A stretch of 64,000 nt of DNA, taken from the NCBI GenBank assembly GCA_017515635.1, contig JAFWFO010000005.1, forward strand, positions 1 to 64,000. Direction: 5' to 3'. A program made the translations under genes and the position numbers. The DNA comes from Selenomonadaceae bacterium (GTDB lineage: Bacteria > Bacillota > Negativicutes > Selenomonadales > Selenomonadaceae). Shown piece by piece: positions 50,831 through 59,346 of the stretch (position 1 is its first letter; the number at the start of each line of letters is the position of its first letter). The notes beneath the pieces were generated by a model, which worked only from the letters and a program-made list of their open reading frames with translations, searched no databases and was not told where the DNA came from.

Positions 50831-53800
50831 TTATTTCTTCGTGAACGTCGAACCGCTAAGTTGCCACGTCGATTCGCCGATATGGAATTCCGTCGCCGTG
50901 AAGTTTTTGAACGTAACAGAACCTTCGCCGAGCTTGACCGTGACGGATTTCTTTGAGGCGTCGTAGACGGGTAAAATGTCCGATTCAGCAAAACCGTTCG
51001 CCAAAAGTGTATCGTCATTGCCGAAGCCGTAAATAATATCGTTGCCGTCGCCGCTGTCGTAAATGAAAGTATCTGCGCCGGCGTCGCCCCACAACAAATC
51101 GTCACCCGCGCCGCCGCTCAAAACGTCATTGCCGTCGTCGCCTTTGAGAATGTCGGAGCCGTCGCCGCCATAAAGTTTATCATTGTCGGCACCGCCATAG
51201 AGCGCGTCGCTACCTTCGCCGCCGAAAAGTTCATCATTGCCGTCGTCGCCTTTGAGAATGTCGTTACCCGCGTCGCCGTAAAGTTTATCGTCGCCCGCCT
51301 CGCCAAAGAGTTTGTCTTCACCTTCGCCGCCGTAAAGCGTGTCGATACCGTCGCCGCCGAAAAGTTCGTCGTTACCGATGTCGCCTTTGAGAATGTCGTT
51401 ACCCGCGTCGCCGTAAAGTTTATCGTCGCCCGCCTCGCCAAAGAGTTTGTCTTCACCTTCGCCGCCGTTCAAAATGTCGGAGCCGTCGCCGCCGAAAAGT
51501 TCGTCGATACCTTCGCCGCCGTTAAGTTCGTCATCGCCAATGCCGCCGAAAAGTTTATCGTTGCCAGCGTCGCCGTTGATAACGTCGTCACCTTCGTCGC
51601 CGTGGAGTTTGTCGTTGCCCGTGCCGCCGTAAAGATCGTCGTTGCCTTCGCCGCCGCTGAGTTCGTCGTCACCTTCGCCGCCGTTAAGTTCGTCGTCACC
51701 CGTGCCGCCGGTCAAAACGTCATCGCCTTCACCGCCGCTGAGTTCGTCATTACCTTCGCCGCCGTCGAGTTTGTCGTTACCCGCGCCGCCATTAAGTTTG
51801 TCGTTGCCTGCTCCGCCGCTGAGTTCGTCGTTGCCCGCGCCCGACATGATTCGGTTGCCGTTGTCGTTGCCGATTATCTCAAGGTCATTCTGACAATTTT
51901 CGTCGACTTTAATGACACCGACATTCGGATAATCCGTGGCGTCGAACGTGCCCGAAAAATCTGAATCCAACGACGCCGAAGTTGCTTCCTCAGGCGACTT
52001 CCCGTTTAAGTTGACGTTGGGGACGCTTGGCGTGACGGGCTCGGATTCGCTTGAAGAACCGTTCGAAGAACCGCCGCCGCCGCTTGAAGAACCACCGCCG
52101 CCCGAAGACGCATTCGAATCTTTAATCGTCGTGTCCTGCGAAAGCATCGTGTAAGTGTGGCCGGTGCCGTCTGATGTGATGTTGTTGGTGTCGTCGCCGT
52201 CGTCGTCTTTCAAAACGCCGGTGCCGTCGCCGTAAGTGAACGTGACTTTTGCGCCGCTTGTCGCATAAACATAGACTGCCTTGGTTTTTGCGTCTGTTTC
52301 TGTGTAATATTTCGAGCTGTCCGTTACCGTTACATTTACCTCAGTCGCGTCTTTGGGCAACGTGAGCTTGTAAAGTTTAAATTTGTCGTCGTTGCCGTTG
52401 TAGTGATAGTTGTCTTGGACTGTGCCGCCATTGTTGTAGCCGACAACGCCGCTGACAGAGTCGACATTAATGTTGTCTTGGACTGTGTCGGAGTTTTCGC
52501 CGACAACGCCGCCGACATAATCCTTGCCGCTGATGTTGACATTAGTAAGGCTGACGTTCTGAATTGTGCCGACGGTGTCGCCATAGCTTCCGACATAGCC
52601 GAACAAGCCGGCATACGTAGCGTTGCTCGTTATCTTGAGACCGTCGATAGTAAAATTATTTTCACTGCCGCCGTCGAACGTGCCTTTGAATGCGTGGTCT
52701 TTGTCGGTGCCGATGGGCGTCCAGTCGCCGCTGAGCGTGATGTTGCCGGCGACTTTGAATTTCAGCCCCGCGCAGGTATGAGCTGAACCATTAGTACCGT
52801 TGACGTAATCCGCCAAGGCTTTCAACTGTTGGGCGTCTTTAATCAGATAACTTCCGTCGGTGTCGTCAAAGTCGAGTTGCCCCAAGAAGCTTGAATCGGT
52901 AATCGTCGTGTCTTGCGAACCCATCTTGTAAGTGTGACTGTTGCCGGTTGATGTGGGGTTGTTGGTTTCGTCTCCGTCGTCGTCTGTCAAATTGCTGCCG
53001 TTGTAAGTGAACGTGACATCCTTACCCGCCGGCGCATAAACAGCAGTGACTTTGCCGTCTTTGTCCGTTTCGGTGTAAGGGGGTTCTTTGCTATCTACCT
53101 GTACCGCAGTCGCGCCTTCAGGCAACGTGAGCTTGTAAAGTTGAGCGGTTTGCCCCGCTGTATCAGAAGTAGCACCCCCCACGCCTTTATAAGTGGCGGT
53201 GTCGGATTTGTAATAACCGTTGTTGGTGACTGTGCCGGAGTTGGTGTCGACAACGCCGCCGACAGCAACTCCATCTCCTGTGCCTTTGACTGTGCCGACA
53301 TTAGTATTGTCGCTGACTTTGTTGTCGTTTAAGCCGACAACGCCGCCGACTGTAGAGTACGGGTCTTTAGCGGTGACTGTGCCGTTGAACGTGCAACCTT
53401 TGACTGTGCCGACATTAGTATTTTCGCTGTAGTTGTTGCCGACAACGCCGCCGACAGAAGCCACTGTGTTTTCAGCGATGACAGAGCCGCTGATTTCGAC
53501 TTCCGTAAGGTTGACCGCCCTTACTGTGCCGCCTTCGCCGACATATCCGAACAAGCCGACGTAAGTGTTGCCCGTTATCTTGAGACCGCTGATAGTAAAA
53601 TTATTTTCAATGCCGCCGTCGAACGTGCCTTTGAATGGTTTGGAGTCGGTGCCGATGGGCGTGAAGTTGCCGCTGAGCGTGATGTCGCCGGTGACTTTGA
53701 AGTATTTGTTCTTGTAGTCGTTGCCTCTGTTTACGTCGGTCGCAAGCTATTGCAGGTCGGCGGCACTGGTGATTTTGTAAGGGTCATTTTCCGTACCCGA

Positions 53801-53842
53801 ACCGCTGAAGAAACGTTGCAGATCGAAAATGAATTCTTCCAT
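50831..53842 (-). pseudogene. Large RTX-repeat surface protein broken by an in-frame amber codon
   Basis: The full frame starts at ATG 53842 (AAGGAG nine bases upstream) and reads MEEFIFDLQRFFSGSGTEND, then hits TAG at 53747-53749 (codon 32); the frame then runs unbroken to 50831, 1003 codons in all. No usable start lies between the TAG and a TTG at 53554. The N-terminal half has GLUG-type repeats ([17 protein letters not shown]) and the ruler-like [13 protein letters not shown] modules. A Ser/Gly linker leads to 29 RTX nonapeptides (GGxGxDxLx), calcium-binding repeats typical of type I secretion, then a short C-terminal domain. It may be a dead gene, be read through, or be a sequencing error. 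No secretion genes are nearby. Confidence 0.85.
51251..51470. repeat. 135-bp tandem duplication inside the RTX repeats
   Basis: A block of five nonapeptides (45 residues, 135 bases) is present twice, starting at 51251 and 51386 on the plus strand and nearly identical over about 85 bases. It is an in-frame copy-number change within the repeat array. Confidence 0.75.
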
Positions 53843-53965
53843 GTCAATCATCTCCTTAAAATCGAATTACGCCCGAAGCGTCATACTTCGAGGAAGGGGC
53901 AATGTTACTTTCTGATTATTCTATCGGCAGTTTATCATTATCGATTAACCGTTGTAAAGGCACCG

Positions 53966-54004
53966 ACAAAAAAATATCCCCTGCACGAATGCGGGGATTT
54001 TTTT
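53966..54004 (-). terminator. Duplicated terminator of the lost RTX copy
   Basis: The hairpin TCCCC-TGCACGAATGC-GGGGA is followed by a T-run on the minus strand (53965-53973) and matches the terminator after the intact RTX gene. Confidence 0.75.
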
Positions 54005-54021
54005 ATTTCGTTGGTGAAAGT

Positions 54022-54073
54022 TTATTTCTTCGTAAGAGTCGAGCCGCTCAGTTGCCACGTCGATTCGCCGATA
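54022..54073 (-). pseudogene. C-terminal remnant of a second RTX gene
   Basis: Sixteen codons and a stop read [16 protein letters not shown], almost the same as the last residues of the RTX gene ([16 protein letters not shown]), and the duplicated terminator follows. Upstream the likeness stops. The rest of this copy has been lost, leaving its end directly in front of the surviving gene. Confidence 0.8.
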
Positions 54074-54176
54074 TCTTTTTTTGCGTAAACCAATCACTTA
54101 TTTTCAATGAAGGAATATTTTTCCGTGCGTCGAAGTTAGCCAAAAAATTTTTTGTTGATTGAGAGGAACGACAGAC

Positions 54177-55370
54177 ATGGGGGCTAACGATGCGGCAATC
54201 AAGGAGGCGTTAAAAAAACTTCGCCATAACAAGGAGCAACAGAAAGCCAAAGACGATGCGGCGATAAAAAAAGCCCTCGTCACGATAAAGGTTTTCGGCG
54301 TGGGCGGCGGAGGCAACAGCGTCTTGAAAAGAATTGCCGAAAGTAATTTTTTGGATATTGATTTGGTCGCGGTGAATACGGATTCGCACGCGCTGAGTTT
54401 TTCAAACTCAAATGCGATTCGTTCGGTGCAGATCGGCGAAGCGATAACCAAAGGACGTGGCACGGGCGGACGAGTCGAACTCGGCGAACAGGCGGCGAAA
54501 GCTGATTCCGAACGTTTAAAGTCGATGATGACCGGCGCGGACATGATTTTTATCACTGCGGGCATGGGCGGCGGCACGGGCACGGGAGCAGCTCCGGTTG
54601 TGGCGCGGCTCGCCAAAGAACTCGGCATGTTGACGGTCGGCGTCGTTACACTTCCGTTCAGCTTTGAAGGTCGTCGCAAACAACGCATTGCCAACGAAGG
54701 CATTGTAAAAATGCAGTCGTACATGGACGCGCTGATTGTCGTCAAGAACGATAATTTAATGAAGCTCCCCGAAAACAAAGATCTGTCAATGGTCGACGCC
54801 TTTCACGAAGCGGATTCGGTTTTGCGGCAGGCAATTCGTTGCGTTGCGGAACTCATCTTGACAATCGGCGTGATTAACGTTGACTTCGCGGACATGACGA
54901 CAATTTTCCGTCAAAGCGAATCAGCTGATGCGTTGCTCGGTATCGGTCGCAGTAAAATCAGCGCGGTTAAAGCCGTGCAAGAGGCGATTAACAGCCCGTT
55001 GATTGACAAGTCGTTGAAGGGCGCACGCGGAATTATTTTGAACATTACGGGCGACGAAACTTTACCGATTCACGACGTGAACGCCGCCGCAAGTTACATC
55101 TTCAGCCAGACCGAAGACGACGTAAATATTATTTTGGGCACGGTCATTGATAAATCGATGAACGGCATGATTCAAGCGACGATTATCGCGACGGACTTCG
55201 CCGACAGTCTCGCGCTCAAGTCGCCGACAATCGAAGTGCCCAAGTCAAATGTCACCGTGTCGAAAGGCTTTGACTTCAACGCGCCGAAGCCGCAACCGCA
55301 ACAAAATAAATCGAACGTTTTGCAGTTGCCGAATTTCACTTTCACTTTCGGGCGTAGTGGTGACAAATAA
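54177..55370 (+). CDS. FtsZ-like tubulin-family GTPase, divergent, 397 aa
   Basis: The core matches FtsZ: an N-terminal glycine loop VFGVGGGGNSVLKRI, the tubulin signature GGGTGTGAAPVVARLA near residue 125, and the T7 loop INVDFADMTTIFR with N-x-D-x-x-D that hydrolyses GTP. It differs from ordinary FtsZ in a charged 40-residue N-terminal extension (MGANDAAIKEALKKLR...), in the loop NSVLKRIAES, and in the C-terminus LQLPNFTFTFGRSGDK, only loosely like the peptide that binds FtsA and ZipA. No division genes surround it, so it may be a second FtsZ rather than the main one. The start is ATG 54177 (AGAGGA upstream). Confidence 0.85.
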   Translation: MGANDAAIKEALKKLRHNKEQQKAKDDAAIKKALVTIKVFGVGGGGNSVLKRIAESNFLDIDLVAVNTDSHALSFSNSNAIRSVQIGEAITKGRGTGGRVELGEQAAKADSERLKSMMTGADMIFITAGMGGGTGTGAAPVVARLAKELGMLTVGVVTLPFSFEGRRKQRIANEGIVKMQSYMDALIVVKNDNLMKLPENKDLSMVDAFHEADSVLRQAIRCVAELILTIGVINVDFADMTTIFRQSESADALLGIGRSKISAVKAVQEAINSPLIDKSLKGARGIILNITGDETLPIHDVNAAASYIFSQTEDDVNIILGTVIDKSMNGMIQATIIATDFADSLALKSPTIEVPKSNVTVSKGFDFNAPKPQPQQNKSNVLQLPNFTFTFGRSGDK

Positions 55371-55371
55371 C

Positions 55372-56055
55372 ATGGACGACAGATTTCAACGGTTGCGCAT
55401 TTTAATCGACGAAGAAAATTTTTGCAAGCTCAACGCGGCGACGGTTGCAATTTTCGGTATCGGCGGTGTCGGCTCGTTTACTGCGGAAGCGTTGGCGCGT
55501 TCGGGTATCGGACATTTAATTTTGGTCGACAAAGATTTTATCGACGTGACGAACATCAACCGCCAACTGCACGCGATGACTTCGACGGTCGGTCGCTCAA
55601 AAGTTGAAGTCATGCGCGAAAGAATTCTTGATATAAATCCCGCCGCTAAAGTCGACGCGATACAAAAATTTTTCCTGCCCGACGCAAATATCGAGGATTT
55701 TTTTATCTGCAAATTTGATTACGTTGTCGACGCGATTGACAACCTTACCGCGAAAATTTTTCTGGTCGAAGAGTGCAACCGTCGCGGCATAAAAATTATT
55801 TCGAGTATGGGCGCGGGCAACAAATTAAATCCGACGCGATTCAAAGTCGGCGACATTTATCAAACGAGCGTTGATCCCGTTGCGAAAATTTTGCGCAAGA
55901 AACTTCGTGAACGCGGCGTTAAAAATCTGCGCGTCGTTTGGTCAGACGAAATGCCGCGCCCCGTAGAAAATCTTATCGGGAGCACGGCATTTGTTCCGTC
56001 GGTTGTAGGATTGATTTTGGCAAGTGAAGTTGTCCGCGATTTGCTTAGCGAATAA
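55372..56055 (+). CDS. tcdA: TcdA-type tRNA t6A dehydratase, 227 aa
   Basis: This E1-like ThiF-fold enzyme cyclises t6A37 to ct6A in tRNAs. It has the ATP loop IFGIGGVGSFTAEALARSGIG, LVDKDFIDVTNINRQLHA, and VVDAIDNLTAKIFLVEECN, ending in the MPRPVENLIGSTAFVPS stretch of the family. The start ATG 55372 follows the stop of the FtsZ-like gene by one base. Since tsaE and tsaB are also in this window, the substrate is made by the same cell. The end overlaps the end of the CsoR gene on the other strand by 11 bases. Confidence 0.93.
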   Translation: MDDRFQRLRILIDEENFCKLNAATVAIFGIGGVGSFTAEALARSGIGHLILVDKDFIDVTNINRQLHAMTSTVGRSKVEVMRERILDINPAAKVDAIQKFFLPDANIEDFFICKFDYVVDAIDNLTAKIFLVEECNRRGIKIISSMGAGNKLNPTRFKVGDIYQTSVDPVAKILRKKLRERGVKNLRVVWSDEMPRPVENLIGSTAFVPSVVGLILASEVVRDLLSE

Positions 56056-56359
56056 ATTGTTCGATTGCCTTGTTGAGACGTTCAAGCGCGTCGGTGTCGT
56101 TGTCTTTAATCGCGTCAACTATGCAATGTTCCAAATGATCTTTCAAAATAATTCGTTGCACGGCTTTAATCGCGGCGTCGACGGCGGACAGCTGAATCAA
56201 AACTTCGGAGCAGTCGCGCCCGTCCTCAATCATTTTTTTCGTGGACTGCAAATGCCCGATAAGCCGCGCCATGCGATTTAGAACCGCTTTGGTCTGCGTG
56301 TGCGAATGTTTATGTTCGTGACAAATGATTGTGCCGTCTTCAAGTTGATGTTCGTGCAT
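56045..56359 (-). CDS. CsoR/RcnR-type metal-sensing repressor, 104 aa
   Basis: The four-helix DUF156 fold is clear: VLNRMARLIGHLQSTKKMIE, DCSEVLIQLSAVDAAIKAVQ, LKDHLEHCIVDAIKD. The Cys-His-Cys trio of CsoR is present (Cys of RDCSEV, His and Cys of DHLEHC), which favours copper(I) or thiol sensing. A His-rich N-terminal tail (HEHQ, CHEHKHSH) may add metal binding. It is alone and divergent from the small basic gene; its own target gene is not obvious. GGAGG precedes the ATG. Confidence 0.92.
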   Translation of the reverse strand: MHEHQLEDGTIICHEHKHSHTQTKAVLNRMARLIGHLQSTKKMIEDGRDCSEVLIQLSAVDAAIKAVQRIILKDHLEHCIVDAIKDNDTDALERLNKAIEQFIR

Positions 56360-56451
56360 TGCTTGCCTCCCGAAAGTTTTTGTGGAATTTTATTTTATGC
56401 GATTGACGGCGTCAAGGAAATTTGATAAATTCTGCGCGAGGTGATTTTAAA

Positions 56452-56607
56452 ATGGGTAAAGCTGATTTTGCAAACAAGGTAAGAAACATGGCCAATCAAG
56501 CCCAAAAGGAAAATTCCGGCGGCGCGAAAAAACTCGGTGACGCGAGACGCGAAACTGTTCGGAAATCCAACAACTCGGGCGAAAAAGATTCGGGACGCAA
56601 AGGCTGA
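56452..56607 (+). CDS. Small basic protein, 51 aa
   Basis: The frame from ATG 56452 has GAGGTGA upstream and ends at 56607. The protein is very charged and glycine-rich (FANKVRNMANQAQKENSG, REGTVRKS-type blocks such as RRETVRKSNNSGEKDSG), with no hydrophobic segment. It is probably disordered in solution and may bind nucleic acid, but this is inferred from charge only. It is divergent from the CsoR gene and ends before a terminator. Confidence 0.5.
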   Translation: MGKADFANKVRNMANQAQKENSGGAKKLGDARRETVRKSNNSGEKDSGRKG

Positions 56608-56631
56608 TATTTTTTGACGCAAACCAAAAAT

Positions 56632-56663
56632 TCCCCGTCAAATTTCGGCGGGGAGTTTTTTTG
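56632..56663. terminator. Bidirectional terminator between the small gene and ychF
   Basis: The stem TTCCCCGTC/GGCGGGGA has T-runs on both strands. Confidence 0.85.
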
Positions 56664-56677
56664 TGCGCAGGACGAAT

Positions 56678-57781
56678 TCACACGTTAAATCTGAAGTAAG
56701 TAACGTCGCCATCCTGCATGATGTAATCTTTGCCTTCGAGACGAACAAGCCCTTTGTCGCGGGCGGCGTTGATTGAGCCGAGTTTAATCAAATCGTCGTA
56801 GTTGACAATTTCTGCGCGAATAAAGCCGCGTTCAATGTCGCTGTGAATTTTGCCCGCCGCTTTGACTGCAGGAGTTCCTTTGGCAATCGTCCAAGCACGG
56901 CACTCGTCCGCGCCCGCCGTCAGGAAAGTCATCAAGCCCAGCAAGTCAAATGCCGCGTGAATCAATCTGTCGAGACCGGAACTTTCAAGCCCCAAATCGG
57001 CAAGAAATTCTTTAGCCTCGTCCGCGTCGAGTTCCGCAATTTCAGATTCGACTTTCGCGCAGACAATGACGACTTGCGCACCTTCGTCGGCGGCGAGCTT
57101 GCGAACTTTCTGCACGTTGGGATTTTCTTCCGCGTCGGAAATTTCATCTTCGGCGACGTTGGCAACGTAAAGCGTCGGTTTAAGCGTCAACAAATTTGCG
57201 TCACGAATCAAAAACAATTCGTCGTCCGTCAATTCCAAACTCCGCGCAGGTTTTGCCGCGTCCAAAGAATTTTTCACGCGCTCCAAAATTTCTGATTCGG
57301 CTTTGGCTTCCTTGCTGCCGGACTTCAAAAGTTTTGCAACCTTCGCCAAACGTTTTTCGACAACGTCCAAATCCGCAAGACAAAGTTCCGTTTGAATCGT
57401 GTCGATGTCGCGCAACGGATCAATCGTGTCGGCAACGTGCGTGATGTTTTCGTCGACGAAACAGCGCACGACGTGGGCAATGGCGTCAACTTGACGGATG
57501 TGCTCAAGAAATTTATTGCCGAGACCTTCGCCCTTCGACGCACCTTTGACAAGACCGGCAATGTCCACGAAACGCACGAGCGCGGGCGTGGTTTTCTTCG
57601 AGGTATAAAGTTTCGTCAACACGTCAAGGCGGTTGTCGGGCACGGCAACGACTCCGACATTCGGCTCAATCGTGCAGAACGGATAATTTGCGGCTTCCGC
57701 GCCGGCTTTGGTTATCGCATTGAAAAGCGTCGACTTACCGACATTGGGCAGACCGACGATACCAACTTCAAGATTACTCAT
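56678..57781 (-). CDS. ychF: YchF/OLA1-type ATPase, 367 aa
   Basis: This translation-factor P-loop ATPase starts [20 protein letters not shown]. The G motifs follow: [53 protein letters not shown]. The non-G4 motif NVAEDEIS replaces NKxD, as in the ATP-preferring YchF/OLA1 group. A TGS domain with [22 protein letters not shown] ends it. The start ATG 57781 has GGAGG upstream. A 42-base copy of this start (40 of 42 identical) lies 116 bases upstream, next to a TnpB element. Confidence 0.96.
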   Translation of the reverse strand: MSNLEVGIVGLPNVGKSTLFNAITKAGAEAANYPFCTIEPNVGVVAVPDNRLDVLTKLYTSKKTTPALVRFVDIAGLVKGASKGEGLGNKFLEHIRQVDAIAHVVRCFVDENITHVADTIDPLRDIDTIQTELCLADLDVVEKRLAKVAKLLKSGSKEAKAESEILERVKNSLDAAKPARSLELTDDELFLIRDANLLTLKPTLYVANVAEDEISDAEENPNVQKVRKLAADEGAQVVIVCAKVESEIAELDADEAKEFLADLGLESSGLDRLIHAAFDLLGLMTFLTAGADECRAWTIAKGTPAVKAAGKIHSDIERGFIRAEIVNYDDLIKLGSINAARDKGLVRLEGKDYIMQDGDVTYFRFNV

Positions 57782-57830
57782 AAAAAAATCCTCCGTAAAA
57801 TTTTTAACGTCGCGGCGCGTCAACTGTTTA

Positions 57831-57849
57831 GTTACTTTTTAAAAGTAAC
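57831..57849. repeat. Palindrome GTTACTTTT/AAAAGTAAC
   Basis: A near-perfect 19-base inverted repeat. It lies where the truncated ychF copy's frame ends, and resembles the hairpin at 6847-6870 near another gene-start fragment. Confidence 0.6.
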
Positions 57850-57854
57850 CTTGT

Positions 57855-57896
57855 CGACATTGGGCAGACCGACGATACCGACTTCAAGATTGCTCA
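57855..57896 (-). pseudogene. Truncated ychF start, cut by a TnpB element at its ATG
   Basis: Forty-two bases match the start of ychF (57739-57780) with two differences, both at silent third positions of codons. The frame then ends a few codons later in the palindrome. The matching ribosome site (GGAGG) and promoter lie beyond the element, at 59213-59217 and 59233-59261. Only the first base of the ATG is missing at this side. Confidence 0.82.
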
Positions 57897-58090
57897 GTGA
57901 ACTACTCCCGCCTGTAGAGGTGGGAGTTTCCTGAATCAACGAGGTTGCGCCTTTGGTTGCGTCTTATTTCCTCTCATACAGGCTTTACTTTCCGCAGTTC
58001 CTGCGGTAGAAAACTTCAGGCTAGAATTTTCATGCCTTCGTTTTTGATATTTATCGCGGCGTTGTGATCTCTATCATGATGTACGTCGCA
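57897..58090 (-). ncRNA. Predicted omega-RNA (reRNA) of the TnpB element
   Basis: By analogy with known TnpB elements, the guide RNA comes from the end of tnpB through the right end, followed by guide bases outside the element. Here the non-coding part includes hairpins CCGCAG/CTGCGG (57991-58005) and the right-end hairpin. The outer boundary within tnpB is a guess. Confidence 0.5.
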
Positions 58091-59098
58091 TTTTGGGCAA
58101 GTCCATTCTCTCACCGTCAAATTTTTCGTTTCTGAATTTTGATAGCCGCATTCCGAACACAACTGACTTGACGGATACCATTTGTCGATTTTTACCAGAG
58201 TTTTACCTTGCCACTCAAGCTTATACTCCAACATTCGAGTGAACATCGCCCAGCCGTTATCTGAAATTGACTTGCCAAAACTAAATCGTCCGCCGCGCTT
58301 ACGTTTCGCCATTGCTTTCAAGTCTAAATCTTCAATCGCTATCGCGTCGTAAGCGTTGACCAATTTCGTCGATAACTTCTGCAGAAAATCTTTTCGCCGA
58401 TTCGTCACTTTCTCATAGACGCGACTGAGCACTACTCGAATTTTTTCACGATTTTGACTTTCTCTCTTGCTTCGTGAAAATTTTTTCTGTACTCTGCGAA
58501 GTTTTTTTTGGGCTTGGCGAAAGTATTTTGGATAATTTGCCTGCTCGCCTGTTGACGCGACAAAAAGCCCGTTCATTGCGTAATCCAACCCCAAAAATAT
58601 TTTCGGCACTATCGACAGTACTTGGTTTTCATACTCCGTCAAAATGCTAACAAAATATTTCCCGCTTGGAGTTTTGCTTATCGTTACGGTCTTTATTGTA
58701 CCTTCAACAAGCCGATGAGCTTTGACTTTCACCCAACCGACTTTTGGCAATTTTATTTGTCCACTCTCAATTCTCACTGAACCTTTCTGATTGTTCGTTG
58801 AATAACTTTGGTGATTCTTCTTGCTTTTGAAATGCGGTCCGCCGAAATGTTTCGGATTATTGCGGTGATTTTCAAAGGCGCGACTCAAATTCAGTTGCGC
58901 ATTACACAGGGCGAGGCTGTCAACCTCTTTTAGCCACTCGAATTCTTCTTTATACTTTGCCGGAGTAATTGATTTTTTCTTCGCAAATTTATCGGCAAGC
59001 ATTCGATTGTAGACGAAACGAACACAGCCAAACGTTTTGGCAAACATTATTCTTTGCTCGGCATTCGGATAGATTCTAAATTTATAAGCTTTATTCAT
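58016..59098 (-). CDS. tnpB: TnpB RNA-guided nuclease, 360 aa
   Basis: The protein is a complete TnpB: an N-terminal DNA/RNA-binding part starting MNKAYKFRIYPNAEQRIMFA, then a RuvC nuclease with all three acidic residues (D172 in LGLDYAMN, E256 in IAIEDL, D344 in HDRDHNAAINI) and a zinc ribbon with four Cys (C314, C317, C334, C337). It should be catalytically active rather than an inactive relative. TnpB cuts DNA that matches its omega-RNA guide next to a short motif, helping the element survive. The start ATG 59098 has GGAGGTG upstream and a strong promoter. Confidence 0.93.
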   Translation of the reverse strand: MNKAYKFRIYPNAEQRIMFAKTFGCVRFVYNRMLADKFAKKKSITPAKYKEEFEWLKEVDSLALCNAQLNLSRAFENHRNNPKHFGGPHFKSKKNHQSYSTNNQKGSVRIESGQIKLPKVGWVKVKAHRLVEGTIKTVTISKTPSGKYFVSILTEYENQVLSIVPKIFLGLDYAMNGLFVASTGEQANYPKYFRQAQKKLRRVQKKFSRSKRESQNREKIRVVLSRVYEKVTNRRKDFLQKLSTKLVNAYDAIAIEDLDLKAMAKRKRGGRFSFGKSISDNGWAMFTRMLEYKLEWQGKTLVKIDKWYPSSQLCSECGYQNSETKNLTVREWTCPKCDVHHDRDHNAAINIKNEGMKILA

Positions 59099-59120
59099 TC
59101 GTTTCACCTCCGACAAATTC

Positions 59121-59149
59121 ATTATAGTTTTAAGTTGCATAAATATCAA
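59121..59149 (-). promoter_or_regulatory. Promoter of tnpB
   Basis: TTGATA (59144-59149) and a perfect TATAAT (59121-59126) are 17 bases apart on the minus strand. Confidence 0.75.
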
Positions 59150-59232
59150 TGCGCGATTCATCCTGCCGCCTATAGAGGCAGGGGAATTCTCGCGCTAGGC
59201 GGTTAAAAATTGCCTCCAAAGTTTTTTGTTGA

Positions 59233-59261
59233 AGTCTAAGGCAGGAAAAATTTTCTGTCAA
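59233..59261 (-). promoter_or_regulatory. Stranded ychF promoter outside the TnpB element
   Basis: A perfect TTGACA (59256-59261) and TAGACT (59233-59238) are 17 bases apart and point into the element, with GGAGG at 59213-59217. It probably once drove the ychF copy now cut off by the insertion. Confidence 0.6.
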
Positions 59262-59300
59262 GGCGAAGAATTTTTGACGAGATGAAGCAACAAATTCCTA

Positions 59301-59328
59301 AAAGCTCAAAGCTTAAAGCTCAAAGCTA
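59301..59328. repeat. Tandem heptamer repeat (AAAGCTC/AAAGCTT type)
   Basis: Four units in steps of seven: AAAGCTC, AAAGCTT, AAAGCTC, AAAGCTA, just before the ribosome site of the next gene. It is the same family as at 45305-45353 and 49852-49879. Confidence 0.85.
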
Positions 59329-59346
59329 ATCCGTGAGGTGATTGAC

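Larger units (their letters stand above)
57897..59203 (-). mobile_element. TnpB-only IS200/IS605-type element, about 1.3 kb
   Basis: The element carries one gene (tnpB) and no TnpA transposase. The right end has a hairpin ACTCCCGCC/GGTGGGAGT (57904-57927); the left end has CCTGCC/GGCAGG (59162-59182). Such subterminal hairpins, with no inverted repeats and no target duplication, are characteristic of the family. The exact ends were placed by rejoining the flanks into a ychF start with the normal eight-base spacing to GGAGG, to within one base. Without TnpA it would need to be moved by an enzyme from elsewhere. Confidence 0.8.

Noticed and set aside
51100..51860. CRISPR-like or minisatellite array
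   Set aside because: The repeats are 27-base coding units of RTX nonapeptides within an open frame, with no spacers.
58016..59098. Nuclease-dead TnpB repressor (TldR-type) acting on ychF
   Set aside because: All three RuvC acidic residues and the zinc ribbon are intact, so the protein should cut rather than only bind.
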